Of a stretch of 64,000 nucleotides of DNA, positions 45,004 to 63,880 are shown in pieces. Positions within the stretch are counted from its first letter, which is position 1. The number at the start of each line of letters is the position of its first letter. The notes under the pieces are model-generated. The model ran no database searches. It was not told the DNA's origin and was given only the letters and a program-made list of their open reading frames with translations. Source of the stretch: Mesostigma viride (taxonomy: Eukaryota; Streptophyta; Mesostigmatophyceae; Mesostigmatales; Mesostigmataceae); NCBI GenBank assembly GCA_009746045.1, contig RPFO01000164.1:660712-724711 (forward strand). The letters are read 5' to 3'. Position numbers and translations under genes: made by a program.

Positions 45004-45614
45004 AAAAAAAAATTAAATTATAACATGCCTCCGTTGGGAGATCATTAATTAATTAATTAATAAGCACGTGACTGCGTCACGTGGGTGCCAATACACTATA
45101 CAGAGTAAAGGAACCTTCAACCCTATATACACAGCGAGAAGGATCGTGGGAGGGCGCCCTAGCTTCTCTCACTGCCGCAGGTGGGCAGGCCACAGAGCGC
45201 TCTCTCCACGGCATGGGAGATCATGTAGCACATATTCCTTGATGGGTGGTGGTGGAGAGAGCCGCGTAATCTGACTATCCTAACGCTAATCTATCTCAGT
45301 CTAGAAAAATCCTAACTGCCCTACTCATCAAAACGCCTCCGCCTCTTGGGGGGAGGTGGCTTGCCCACAGGGTTGGGCGTGTGAGCCCAAGTGACAAATC
45401 TTCTGCCACCGCGGCTTTTTCTGCATGGCAGTCCAAAGAAGGGAGAGAGAGTGGATGCGGTATTCAAACTGGGCTGGGACCAGTAGGTCATCCAGCAACA
45501 TCTGGACGTAGTTCATGACATGTTTCCCTACCCTTTTGGGAATGCCCTTGGGGCCATGCCAGGTCAGAATGTGCCGCCCTGGCTGGCCAAGCCGCTGGGG
45601 GCCTGCCAGACCAA
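45004..45614 (-). mobile_element. 5'-truncated LINE with 11-bp target duplication
   Basis: A/T-rich tail at 45004-45022, 3' UTR, and the ORF2 C-terminus at 45614-45328 (QPGRHILTW, LLWTAMQKKPRW, stop). Itself interrupted at 45046-45213. Confidence 0.88.
45046..45213 (-). mobile_element. short interspersed element, copy C, with 11-bp target duplication
   Basis: 168 bp inserted in the LINE 3' UTR hairpin, flanked by TGGGAGATCAT (45035-45045 and 45214-45224). TTAA tail at the left end, then GCACGTGACTGCGTCACGTG, a perfect 8-bp-arm palindrome. Confidence 0.88.
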
Positions 45615-45930
45615 GGTTCATCGATGCGCGCCGGAGATACTTCGCGATCCAGCTGGTCCACAAGCTGTTTGTAGAGCTTATGCCAAGGGGCCGCATCGAA
45701 CTGACAGATGTGGGTGACGTTGAAAAAAACGAACCGGATCAACTTGATATCCAGAGCATAATGTATCGATCAGCAACATGTAACACAAAATTCCGGCCAC
45801 GAGGTAGCCATGGCTGTCGGAGCTCATAACTTTCACGTTTGAGCACCGAATTTAGCCGTGAATATCACTATCGCTTCGTCTTTCTAAGACGCACATGCTG
45901 ATATAATTTTCCGAATCTAAAACGCAATAT

Positions 45931-47276
45931 ATGGCGCACAAACGCGCCTCGACGCAACGCAGCCTGGCGGCTGCGCTCGGCAATGAAAATTCTGCAGCTC
46001 AGGCTGCAGCTTCGCCTTCAGGTCCGGCAGGCGGCGATGACACTAGTCGTGCACTGGTGGTCGTCCAGCAACCCCCCGGGCTTAACGCCTCGCCATCTGC
46101 ATCGCCTGACCCCAAGCGCACCCGCCCAGCCGACGACACAGGAGGGTCTTCACGCCCAGAACCGAGCTTTCGGCCCCGGCCTTTCAAGGTCGCAGATTAC
46201 GACTGGGCCACCATTTCTCCGACCGATGCTCTGCGCTGCATCTTCTTCGGGGATTACGCTTCGCTTTACGACCTGTGCCTCCATTTCCACTCCATCAATC
46301 GCCTCCTCGCCCCGGACGGCAGCCGCTGGGCCAACATCTACGGGCTGTCCGGCTGCGTCCGCCCCCATCTCCAGCACGCCATCCTCAACTCCCTTCTCCA
46401 GCGCTCTGACGGCGAGATCTGGGCTCCACCCCTTTCCGTCCCCACCCTCCGCTCCATCCTCACGGAAGCCTTTCAGCAGCACGTGACCCCCTTGCTGCCG
46501 ACATAGCAGCAATCGGCGGCACGCTGACTGCTGAACTTCCTCACATTTCCACCGCCGCCGCCTCCACCTCCACGGCCATTTCCGCCTCCACTGCCGACAT
46601 CAAAGCCCAGCTCCTCGACCTCGACCAACGCCTTCAAGCCACCGCCAACGCCCTTGAGAGCTTGCATGACACCGCCGGCCTCACCGCCCAGGCGGTGAAG
46701 GACATCGCCGCCCAGCCGGCGCCTGCTGGCTCGGCCGGCGATGCTCCCTCCACCTGGGCGGACTTGCTTAAGCAGCACACCACCTCCACCACCTCCACCA
46801 TCTCGGCACAACTCAAGCAACAAGCCCTCGACCTTCGCGAGGAAGCCGACATCGCCCGGCGCAGCCACAATGTCATCGTCAAGCACTTCGACCAGCAGGC
46901 AGGTGAGACCTCCACGAGCCTTCTTGAGGCATTTAAGCGCGCCATTCTTGCCCCCATGTTACTCACTGGTGAGCTGGACATGTCGGCTGTCCGCCTCCCC
47001 CGCGCGCGGGGGAAGGCTGGCCCGGCCCCCGTGCTCCTCACCTTTAAGTACATGGCGGACAAGCTGGCGTTCCTTAAATGCCGCAAGAAGCTCTCGGAGA
47101 CTCGCTTCACGCTGGACGACGACTTGACCCTGGCCCAGCAACAACGGCGACGCGAGCTATGGCCGGCCTACCTTCAGCTCCGGCAGAGCGCAAGGGGGAA
47201 GCCGGTATACTGGAGGGGGGCGGTCATCCACGTTGACCACAAGCCCTGGCAGCCCCCTCCTGCCACCTCAGACTAG
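45931..47276 (+). pseudogene. ORF1-like gene with one frameshift
   Basis: 45931-46506 encodes an N-terminal part (191 codons, with FKVADYDWATISPTDALR). It ends at a stop reached through a frameshift. 46662-47276 encodes the C-terminal part: coiled coil, RRM-like segment with VLLTFKYMADKLAFL and the LTLAQQQRRRELWPAYLQLRQ block. Undamaged, the protein would be about 450 aa. Confidence 0.78.
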
Positions 47277-47289
47277 GAATATATATACC

Positions 47290-48147
47290 AAATTCCTTTT
47301 ATTCGTTACCCCGATATTCACAGTCTCCTTTCCCACACAGCAAAATATGGTGTTGTTCTTTCTCAGTTACATCGTTTTTCCCGTCTTTGTTCTTATCGTG
47401 TTGATTTCATCACGACTCTTGTTGAACTCTTGCAGCGTTTATTGGTCAAAGACTATGACCGAGCCATTATGCTCCGTCAAGTCCGATGTTTTTTGCAACG
47501 TCACCCACATCTGTTCGGTGCTGCCCCTTGGCACAAGCTCTACAAACAGGTCGTGGACCGGCTGGATCGCATAGTATCTCCGCACATCTGAACCCTGTGA
47601 TGCCAGATCTCCTTTGCGGCCGTTCCGAGCTTGGCACTGGATTCGTTGTCCACATCGTCGCGTCGCTGCCGCAACACGATGTTTTCTGGCATCCGCGGGC
47701 TTTTGGTTCCCGCCGCACATTTGAAAGTGCTGTCCTCCGGCTTTTTGCCTTTGCACCGTGTGCAGTTCTTGGACGTTTGGAATCATGGCATGGCTAACGT
47801 GATGACTGACTAGCTAGACCTTTTCAGTGGTTTTCCATTTGCGGGTATTTCCTCGTAAATGGTGGGAGAGCGATCGCAGCAATGGTGCTCACCACTAGAC
47901 ACTCCCGGCCAGTTAGGCTAGAAACACACGCCCTGATCAAGCATGCTGTTTCCGGCCCCACCGTCTAGGTCATCTAGTCGCTCCACACGTAAGCCAGCCA
48001 TAATTTCAATGCACAAGGATACACATTTCCATCACCATTCATCTTCATCATCCTGAACGACTCGAAAACGCGGAAAAGATAACGGCAGGCTCGAGCTACC
48101 ATGGTCCGGATTCTCCCGATTTCTGGCCTGCGCTGGTTGTCTCTTTG
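47290..48147 (+). mobile_element. 5'-truncated Penelope-like copy, near-identical to 42585-43443
   Basis: 858 bp covering the RT C-terminus and 3' UTR, with ATACC on both sides (47285-47289, 48148-48152). With 42585-43443 it forms an inverted repeat. The two differ by one small indel and very few substitutions, so this insertion is recent. Confidence 0.93.
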
Positions 48148-48601
48148 ATACCAGTAGTGTAGATTAGTAAGGCTTAGCCTAGCATGTGGCCCACGCGCAT
48201 GTGCGCCCATAATGGCCCCCATGGATGATGCCTTCAACATTTAGCCATGCTTTGTCTATAATGGGACCCCCATGGATGTTGCATTAAGAACTTAGCCATG
48301 CTATGCCATGCAGAGAGATGCTCTCTGTCGAGAAGCCATGCCCTAGCCCTTGCATAGCCATGATGATCTTCCTCCCCCGTGCCAGGATCCCCTTAGCTGG
48401 GTTGAACCTGAGACAGCATGGTGGTGCCGGTGCCCTTGCGGCACCTAGAGCAAGTGTTGCTTACATTCCCACCCTTGCATGAAGTAGCCTAGGATGTATT
48501 TAAAGCCATATGCCCCTTCTCAGGGATATGTGCTACATTGACTCCCAACGGAGTGATGTTGATAATTAATTAATGTATCGATCGGTCGTATTAAGCTAGT
48601 G

Positions 48602-48636
48602 TTTAGTATTTCTGGCCTGCGCTGGTTGTCTCCTTG
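48602..48636 (+). mobile_element. 35-bp Penelope-like tail insertion with 14-bp target duplication
   Basis: Insert ends GGTTGTCTCCTTG. GTATTAAGCTAGTG flanks it at 48588-48601 and 48637-48650. Confidence 0.92.
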
Positions 48637-48685
48637 GTATTAAGCTAGTGAGACAACTGTGCCTGGACGCATGGCAATCCGGATT

Positions 48686-48792
48686 ACGCATAGTCTTTGA
48701 CCAACAAACGATGCAAGAGTTCAACAAGCTAGTCTTACTGAAATCCATCGACACGATAACTAAGAACAAAGACTAGAAAAACGATACCACTG
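48686..48792 (-). pseudogene. Penelope-like RT fragment with 4-bp insertions
   Basis: Matches 43275-43375 (RT C-terminal coding) but with extra 4-bp blocks that destroy frame. Confidence 0.7.
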
Positions 48793-48802
48793 ACAGCAAT
48801 AT

Positions 48803-48815
48803 CAAGGAGACAACC
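48803..48815 (-). mobile_element. 13-bp Penelope-like tail insertion with 8-bp target duplication
   Basis: CAAGGAGACAACC between two copies of AGCAATAT (48795-48802, 48816-48823). Confidence 0.8.
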
Positions 48816-48854
48816 AGCAATATATTTCAGTTTTGCATACATGCATGCATAGCC

Positions 48855-49400
48855 ATGCAGGTGGCACACTGCCCCGCCATGTGGACCCGTGAGCTAGCTG
48901 TGATGCCGCACATGGCCCGGCCCCTACCTCTCCTCACGGCGGGGTTGCCACCTGCTCATCGATGTCTCCGTGGCTCGGCCGCGCTCTCCGGTCGCCACAT
49001 CCTCCGGGCGGCTGTGGATGCCGGCGCTGCTGCCGCTGTGGCTGAGCGCGACAAGTTTGCCTTCTACGGCACTGCGGGGCCCCACCGGGGCATCCTCTTT
49101 GTCCTTGAGGAGTTCGGGGCCATGGGCCCCAAGACAGCGCGGAGATTTTCCACGCGTGCTACCAGCGCCGTGAAGACCGCCTCGACATCGAGGGTCAGAC
49201 CGCCCCGTGGTCTGCCGGCCGCACGTGGTCCTCGTACTGGTGGCAGCGCCTGTCACTCGCCCTCACTCGCACCGTGGCTGATGTGTTATTCCGCCGCACC
49301 CGGGCCGATATCGACTTTGTCGCGACCCATGCGCCGTCTAGATCCCTCCCAGGCCTGCATGGTGCCGGTGGGCCGGCACTGCGATGCTGCTGCGTGTCAT
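48855..49400 (+). pseudogene. retroelement polyprotein C-terminal fragment
   Basis: Frames covering this stretch read DKFAFYGTAGPHRGILFVLEEFG, split by one frameshift near 49140 from WWQRLSLALTRTVADVLF. The order (Tyr-rich strand, then FxxLExFGxxG, then W-R-LS-AL-R) is typical of the region after RT in retroelement polyproteins of plants and algae. RT itself is absent. Confidence 0.55.
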
Positions 49401-49409
49401 AGTTTTGTG

Positions 49410-50507
49410 ATGTACATCTATAGTTAGTTGTACCTTGTGCAGCTGGCATGATCCTTGGATGTCAATTAATTGGATGTCCATGTCAGATTACTATTCATTT
49501 CTTCAGGGTTCTTATTCTTTTCGGGGTTTTCCTTATGTTGCATGCCAATCTCACCTCCGTAATTGAAATATAGTTTTCAATGGCTAATTAAATTATGTGA
49601 GACTACAATTATATCAAGTGAGACAAGTGATTTTCATGTCGCTTAACGCCGGCTACTGGATGAGCCTGGCATGCTACGTGTTTCAGCACGTACTGCCATG
49701 TTGAGGCCTGCGCTGGTTGTCTCCTTGATGTTGAGGCCGGCAAAGTGTAATGATATCAATGAGACAACCTGCGCAGGCAAGGCAGTGAAGGCCTGAAATC
49801 GAGATCCGGAACAGTTCAGAACCATGGAAGCATGATTTAGTATTTATTTTAAAATGTTTTGTTATGACGAAGGTGCGATAAGGCGTGGCGCAGACAGGAG
49901 GTCCACCCCGTGAGTACAGCATGTTTCAAAAGGATGACGTAAACATACTCCACAACATAGGACCCCCTAGTCAGCTTTCAATTTATGCAGCACCAGCTCT
50001 ACCCACAAAAAGGTTTCTCAACTGGACTGGGGAGATGTTTCTTTAGCTTAACGTGGGCCAACTGATTCCAGAGCTGCTTGTGTCTCTGCTGCAAGTTCAT
50101 TCCCCCTCACTGATAAATTGCACGGGGCTGCCAACAATTTATTCAGTTGCCTTGGAAACGGTGCATGGTCGGCCATACATGCCAATATGCCCACAACTTC
50201 CACGAGGCGGTTTACAGGGCTGGACAAGAGTGCATGCGCCTTACAAGAATACCTGGCAAGGCTTGCAAACATGATTCCACAAGGCAAGGCCCATTCGCCA
50301 TGCACAAGTCCATGGGATGACCACATCCAAGCCTTGGAACACATGGCCCTAGAAAGTGCATCCATAAAGAAGAGGTCATAATATCACTAAGCACAGCTCT
50401 TATTGTAAATAAAAAATGAATGCCCACCATATGCCTAACCTCAGAACAGGGGTCACCAAAGACCCCGCACCTGCCGCTGCATCCCACCCACATGCAGACA
50501 ACCCCCT
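49410..50507. other. AT-rich spacer and 3' flank of asparagine synthetase
   Basis: Contains two Penelope-like tails (49709-49727 and 49755-49830) and, nearer 50500, the likely 3' UTR of the minus-strand synthetase. No gene recognised. Confidence 0.6.
49709..49727 (+). mobile_element. 19-bp Penelope-like tail insertion with 11-bp target duplication
   Basis: Insert TGCGCTGGTTGTCTCCTTG between two copies of ATGTTGAGGCC (49698-49708, 49728-49738). Confidence 0.92.
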
Positions 50508-58877
<8,370 letters not shown>

Positions 58878-61356
58878 TTTCGGTCGATTAAAATGTGAAT
58901 GATGGCGACACTTCCGGGTAGATCTGGTGGGTCGTATTCATGGGCGGCAGACGAATTCGAGAGTCACGCGAAAATGTGGTTATACACAAAAGGAGCAACG
59001 AGGCCAAAGTGTGCTGCGAAACAGACTGCCATAATTCCACATTCTGAACAGCAGCACTAAAAGGCTGCCGCCGCAGTCAGGGAAAGAAATTGTTATTTTC
59101 ACGACTGCTGAACATCCGGGGGAAAAACGCCAGGCGTGGCCCGAAAGGCATGAGTAAACGTCTCACCAACCATTACACAGGATGGGGATTAAAGCGAGAA
59201 ATCCACTAATCCCGAATCGACCAAGAAATGCCGAAGTTCCTAAAAAAAAAAAAAGCGCCAACTCACTCGCTACCCACGGCAGAGTACCGCCCGCGGCTGC
59301 CGCTTCAGCTTCCCGAAAGAACTCACGCGCGTGATGCGTGACGGGATATCATCATTTGCTCACAAGCAGGGATGGGGCTTTCCGCAGCTTTTTTCCGCCG
59401 GAGTGCAACGTTCGCGTACGACGAGCGAAGGCCACTAGCATGCTCAAGTGATCGGCGCGGCGACAGGCGACGTTCGGTCACCACGCGTCAACGGTCTACT
59501 GACGGGACTCTTAGTGAAATGTAAGCTACTAAATAGTATTAGCCTATTAGGACAACATTTTCAGCAAACAGAATTAACGATGGCGTGACCATTGCGTCTA
59601 TCCCACAATCAGGTTGACACTAGGCACGTGGCACTTGGTGGTGTAGTAAATTGAATGCACGCGCCATAGTACGGCAGGCGCTCTCAGGTATGGAAGGCAT
59701 GTCTTGTGGCTCCTAATACATAAACGGCTTCTAACTCCAGTAAGCTATTCCAATGTCATATGTACGCACTTCTATGACTACCGTAATCAGTAATGAAAAT
59801 GAACGCTCCTGTGACTTTTAATCAGCTGTAAGAAGCACGTATCACGGCTCATGATGACCATTGCCTTGGGAGTCGGACATGGCGACTATTTGGAAATGCG
59901 TGTGTCCTACTATGCATTACCATCGTAACAAGGATTAATAGTGGGATTATTATTCTAATTGTCTTGTTAGGTCAGATCCCCGCTCGCGTGACTGCCACCG
60001 GGCCGTCATCACACACCGGCCGCTGTGACAGATGCCAAGCTACAGCGTACTAGACATGGACTCGGGCGGTGTTGTTTGACATAGCCAACGTGGTGGCGTC
60101 GTAACTTTGCTGGTGAATGTCTGCAAGGCAATGGGTACGGCGGCTGACCAGCGGGCGATGAAAGATTACCGTGGTGGCACGGCACACGCGGAGCAGCGAG
60201 CAAAATTGGAACATGCCTAGATGATAGTCTGGGTATGGTTTTACCAACCAGTCGCACTTACGCCTTAGCTTCTAGGACGGTTAGAATCATAAGGCTGGGG
60301 AAATTCGCGTACAACGAGGTTTATTCAGGCATCTTAGATAATTTATACCCATTATTCCATGGCCCCTTCCCCCGATGGTTAAGCCATGTAACCCGCGGTT
60401 TATACTCGCGGCCATGACGGTAAACGTCATGGCCGAATGCATCCGCAGCGACCTTTTACCGCCGCAAGGTTAAAGTTACAATAGCCACACGTGCTACGCA
60501 ATATGGAAGCCGCCAACGACGTGTTGTCGGGGGAAGATGGGGGATGCGTGATATTTATCATGCCCGTCAGCCAGGCTCGTCTGCATCATGCATGGCTCCA
60601 AGCATGGCTTTGGACGAGTAAGTGGGTTCACGCCTTTGACCATTAATGTAGGGTTCTCACTTTCTGCTTATTATCTTTTTCATAACAAACTTACTATGCA
60701 GTTGAGTGGGATAATGCATGTGTTAAATACAAATCCTTGGCAGTGTATTTAGCATCACAATTGGTCATGGCACGATTTCGTGATTGTGTCATCCCGTGAT
60801 CGCGCCATCTCACGATGGCGTTGTTGAGTGTTGACAGTGAGCTGCCTCTACTAGGATCACGCCGACGTCTCATTCATGCTATTTGAATTCTCCACCCGGC
60901 CCCCCATGCAACCCCTCGAAATGCAACTAGCTGCTTGTCCCGATCGGCTTTCCTCACATCCTCACGCCTGTGCATTGATGGTCGATCAGCTGCCAGATGT
61001 CAATAGCTACATCGCTTTGGTGGTGCACCCCCACATGCATGCAAACAAATGGATCTGGCCTCGAAAGGCTGCAGCCTGCAATGGTGCTGTGGTAAGAATA
61101 GCCCACGTCCGCCATCTGGCAAGCATACGTTGATAGGACACAGCTTGCATTTGCATGGTACATCTACCGCTAGCAAATGAGGTGGAGCACATGTGATGTT
61201 TTGGTCGAGCTAGTCTGCAGTCACTTTCTATTTTTTAATGATATCGTGCTATATTACGAGCACAAGATCTCAAGGGACGGATCAAATTGTAGTACTATAT
61301 GCCTGTCTCAGTGATTACATTGTGTATCATGAGCATCCATGCATGACGGCATGTAA
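58878..61356. promoter_or_regulatory. 5' flank of asparagine synthetase and intergenic DNA
   Basis: Must hold the synthetase promoter and 5' UTR. No gene, array or mobile element was recognised except the hairpin at 60409-60435. No specific regulatory motif is claimed. Confidence 0.5.
60409..60435. other. perfect 11-bp inverted repeat
   Basis: CGGCCATGACG, 5-base loop, CGTCATGGCCG. Isolated in unique sequence with no poly-T after it. Confidence 0.9.
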
Positions 61357-63365
61357 TGTAGCCACGAGGTACGAGCCACGAGCCACGAGGTAGCCATGGC
61401 TGTCGGAGCTCATAACTTTCACGTTTGAGTGCCGAATTCAGCTGTGAATATCACAATCGCTTCGTCTTTCTAAGACGCACATGCTGATATAATTTTCCGA
61501 CGCTATTACGCAATATACGATGAGCAAACGCCTCTCGACGCAACGCAGCCTGGCGGCTGCGCTTAGCAATGAAAATACGTCTGCAGCCCCGGCTGCAGCT
61601 TCGCCAACCGGCCCAGAAGGCAGCGGCGTCACTAGCCAAGCTCTAGTGCTCGCCCAGCCTCCCGGGCTTGCCTCGCCATCTGCCTCGCCTGAACCCAATT
61701 AGCGCAGTCGCTCTGCTGAGCCGCCCTGGGAAGAGACCTCCTTTGACGTCAACAGCTCCGGCTTCTGGCAACGCAGCTGCACTTGGTTCATGGAAGACGT
61801 GTTTTACGGCAATCACGCCTCGCTTCTAGCCCTGTGCGTGTACCTCACGTCCCACAACCGTGGCCGCTGGCCTGGTGACGGCAAGCTTGTCGACCCCGCC
61901 GAGGCTCTCCCAATCATTCACCGCATGCCTCGCCCCAGGCTTCAACGCTTCGCCCTCTGCTCCCTTGTTGGACGCTCCGAATCCGAGATCTGGGCTTCCC
62001 CACCGCCCCCCCCCACCTTCCCCACCGAAGCCACCATCCGCACCCTCCTCAAGGAGGCTTTCGAGCAGCACGTGACCCCTCTTGCCGCAGATGTGGCGGC
62101 ACTTGGCGGCACGCTGGCTGCTGAGCTCCCCACCATCCCCACCGCCACCGCCACCCTCCTCGCCTCCACCCCCCCCCCCCCTCCGCCTCCATCACCGCCC
62201 AGCTCCGCGACATCGACCAGCGCCTCAAGGATAATGCAATCGCTATCGAGGTCTTGCAGAACACAGCCGGCCTCACCGCCCAGGCAGTGAAGGACATTGC
62301 CGCCAAGCCAGCCCCGGCTGGCCTGGCCGGCGATGCTCCTCCCATCACGACCTGGGCGGACATGCTTAAGCAACATACCACCTCCACCACCTCCGCCGTC
62401 GCAGCCCAGCTCCAGCGGCAGACGCTTGACCTCCGCGAGGAGGCCGAGCTCGCCAAGCGCAGCCTCAACGTCATTGTCAAGAATCTCAAGATGGAGGAAG
62501 GTGAGAATTCCGAGAAGCTTGCGCGTGCTTTTGAGAGAGAAATCCTTGATCGCATGGGCCTTACTGGTGAGATCGAGCTGGCCGCCCACCGCCTTCCCCG
62601 CGCGCGGGGTAAGGCCGGGCCGCCCCCGCTCCTTCTCACCTTTAAGACCCCGGCGGACAAGATTTCTTTTCTCAGACGCCGCAAGCGGCTCGAGAAGACT
62701 CTCTTCACCCTTGACGACGACTTGACCCTGGCACAGCAACAACGGCGACGGGAGCTATGGCCGACCTACCTCCAGCTCCGGCAGACCAAGGCGGGCCAGC
62801 CGGTGTACTGGAAGGGGGCGGCCATCTACGTCGGCCACAAGCCCTGGCAAGCGACCCCCTCGACCACCGCGGCCCCAGCAACTCCAGCCCCAGCCTAGGG
62901 GAATACAGCAGTAGTGTAGAATAGTTAGTTAGACAGTGGCCTTGTACATGCCCGCCTACTACAGGCACTATACCAGCTGAGGCCTAGCCTTTTTAGTCAT
63001 GTACATGTGTGCCTATGCTGAGCCACACTCCAGATGATGCCTAGCTTTATTTAATTATGCAGTGCCCATGCAGGGAGTAACTCCCTGCTGAGCAGCCATG
63101 CCCTAGCTTTTTGTATAGCTATGCTGATCTTCCCCCCCATGACAGGCTCCCCCTTCGCTGGGCATAGCTTGACGATCATGGGGATGCAAGTGCCCTGGTG
63201 CACCTAGAGCAAGGGTCCTTTACAATGTGCTTAGTGTTTAGTTTACATCCCCACCCTTGCAGGAAGTAGCTTAGGATGTATGATAGGCCATATGCCCCCC
63301 TCTCAAGGGCTATGTGCTACATATACTCCCAACGGAGTTATGTTACAATTCAATTCAATTCAGTT
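61357..63365 (+). mobile_element. ORF1-only retroelement, both ends present
   Basis: About 2.0 kb from the CCACGAG-repeat 5' end to the ACTCCCAACGGAG hairpin and a CAATT-type tail (63345-63365). It encodes only the ORF1-like protein and no RT, so it must be mobilised by another element. It holds the empty target site corresponding to 41364. Confidence 0.8.
61520..62898 (+). pseudogene. ORF1-like gene, broken
   Basis: ATG at 61520, an in-frame stop near 61700, frame regained at 61790-62290, then a frameshift in a C-run (62169-62180). The long C-terminal frame 62254-62898 (214 codons) is intact: AQAVKDIAAKPAPAGLAG, an RRM-like VLLTF equivalent (LLLTFKTPADKISFL), and LTLAQQQRRRELWPTYLQLRQ. Confidence 0.78.
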
Positions 63366-63679
63366 CAATGCATGCACTCAATCATTCGCTCATTATTCAT
63401 TGCAAAAATGCAGTTTGATCCCAGCATTCAAAAAAAAAATTATATTATAACATGACTCCGGCCGTTTGGAGATCATGTAGCACATATTCCCTTGCTGGAT
63501 GGGTGGAGGTGGGCGAAGCCACGAAACCGAACTAATCTAACTCTAATCCCAGCATAAGCAAGTGTTACTTACATGTTTGGTAGTTTCACGACATTTTCAA
63601 AAATCATGGAACGCTAAATCATGATAGATAAACATATGTAGTGTCCATTTTATCCCACTCGATGCCGGCATATGTACAC
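63366..63679. mobile_element. LINE 3' UTR fragment
   Basis: 63428-63545 matches the LINE 3' UTR at 40040-40150 (ATAACATGACTCCG, GATCATGTAGCACATATTCC, CCGAACTAATCTAACTCTAA). The rest shows nothing recognisable. Confidence 0.7.
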
Positions 63680-63880
63680 CTAAGTCTCCATGCAATTGAC
63701 TGAGGAATAGTTACCATAGTTGTGAGATGTGAGCCATGCCTTCATGTCCGTAACCTGAGCATTCTGCTCGTTGATGATGGTGTACATTAGATCTACCACC
63801 TCCGGCTCCAGGTTTTGCTCGCCCATGGCTTTCAGCAGAATGCGTGCCATGTTAACCGCATTCAAATGGTGAGGAATCAT
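63680..63880 (-). CDS. DUF305-like protein, partial at window edge
   Basis: After a TTTGCAG acceptor the frame reads MIPHHLNAVNMARILL and INEQNAQVTDMKAWL, the MxPHHxxAVxMA signature of the DUF305 family, a ferritin-like helical fold often tied to copper or metal handling. The exon may end at 63715 (donor GTAACT) or run to the stop at 63680. Upstream exons lie beyond the window. Confidence 0.75.
   Translation of the reverse strand: MIPHHLNAVNMARILLKAMGEQNLEPEVVDLMYTIINEQNAQVTDMKAWLTSHNYGNYSSVNCMET

Larger units (their letters stand above)
44786..45770 (-). mobile_element. second Penelope-like copy, split by a LINE
   Basis: 44786-45003 matches 42945-43145 and 45615-45770 matches the following RT-coding part, both diverged. 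The break is filled by a LINE fragment bounded by GGTTCATCGAT at 44993-45003 and 45615-45625. Confidence 0.82.
45797..48575 (+). mobile_element. ORF1-only retroelement copy, interrupted
   Basis: 5' leader as at 38390 and 61380, ORF1-like frames 45931-47276, then a Penelope-like insertion (47290-48147), then the element 3' UTR (48148-48560) ending ACTCCCAACGGAG and a TTAA-like tail. Confidence 0.82.

Noticed and set aside
42582-48150. DNA transposon with 0.86-kb terminal inverted repeats
   Set aside because: The right arm has its own ATACC target duplication, so it is an independent 5'-truncated insertion rather than a transposon end.
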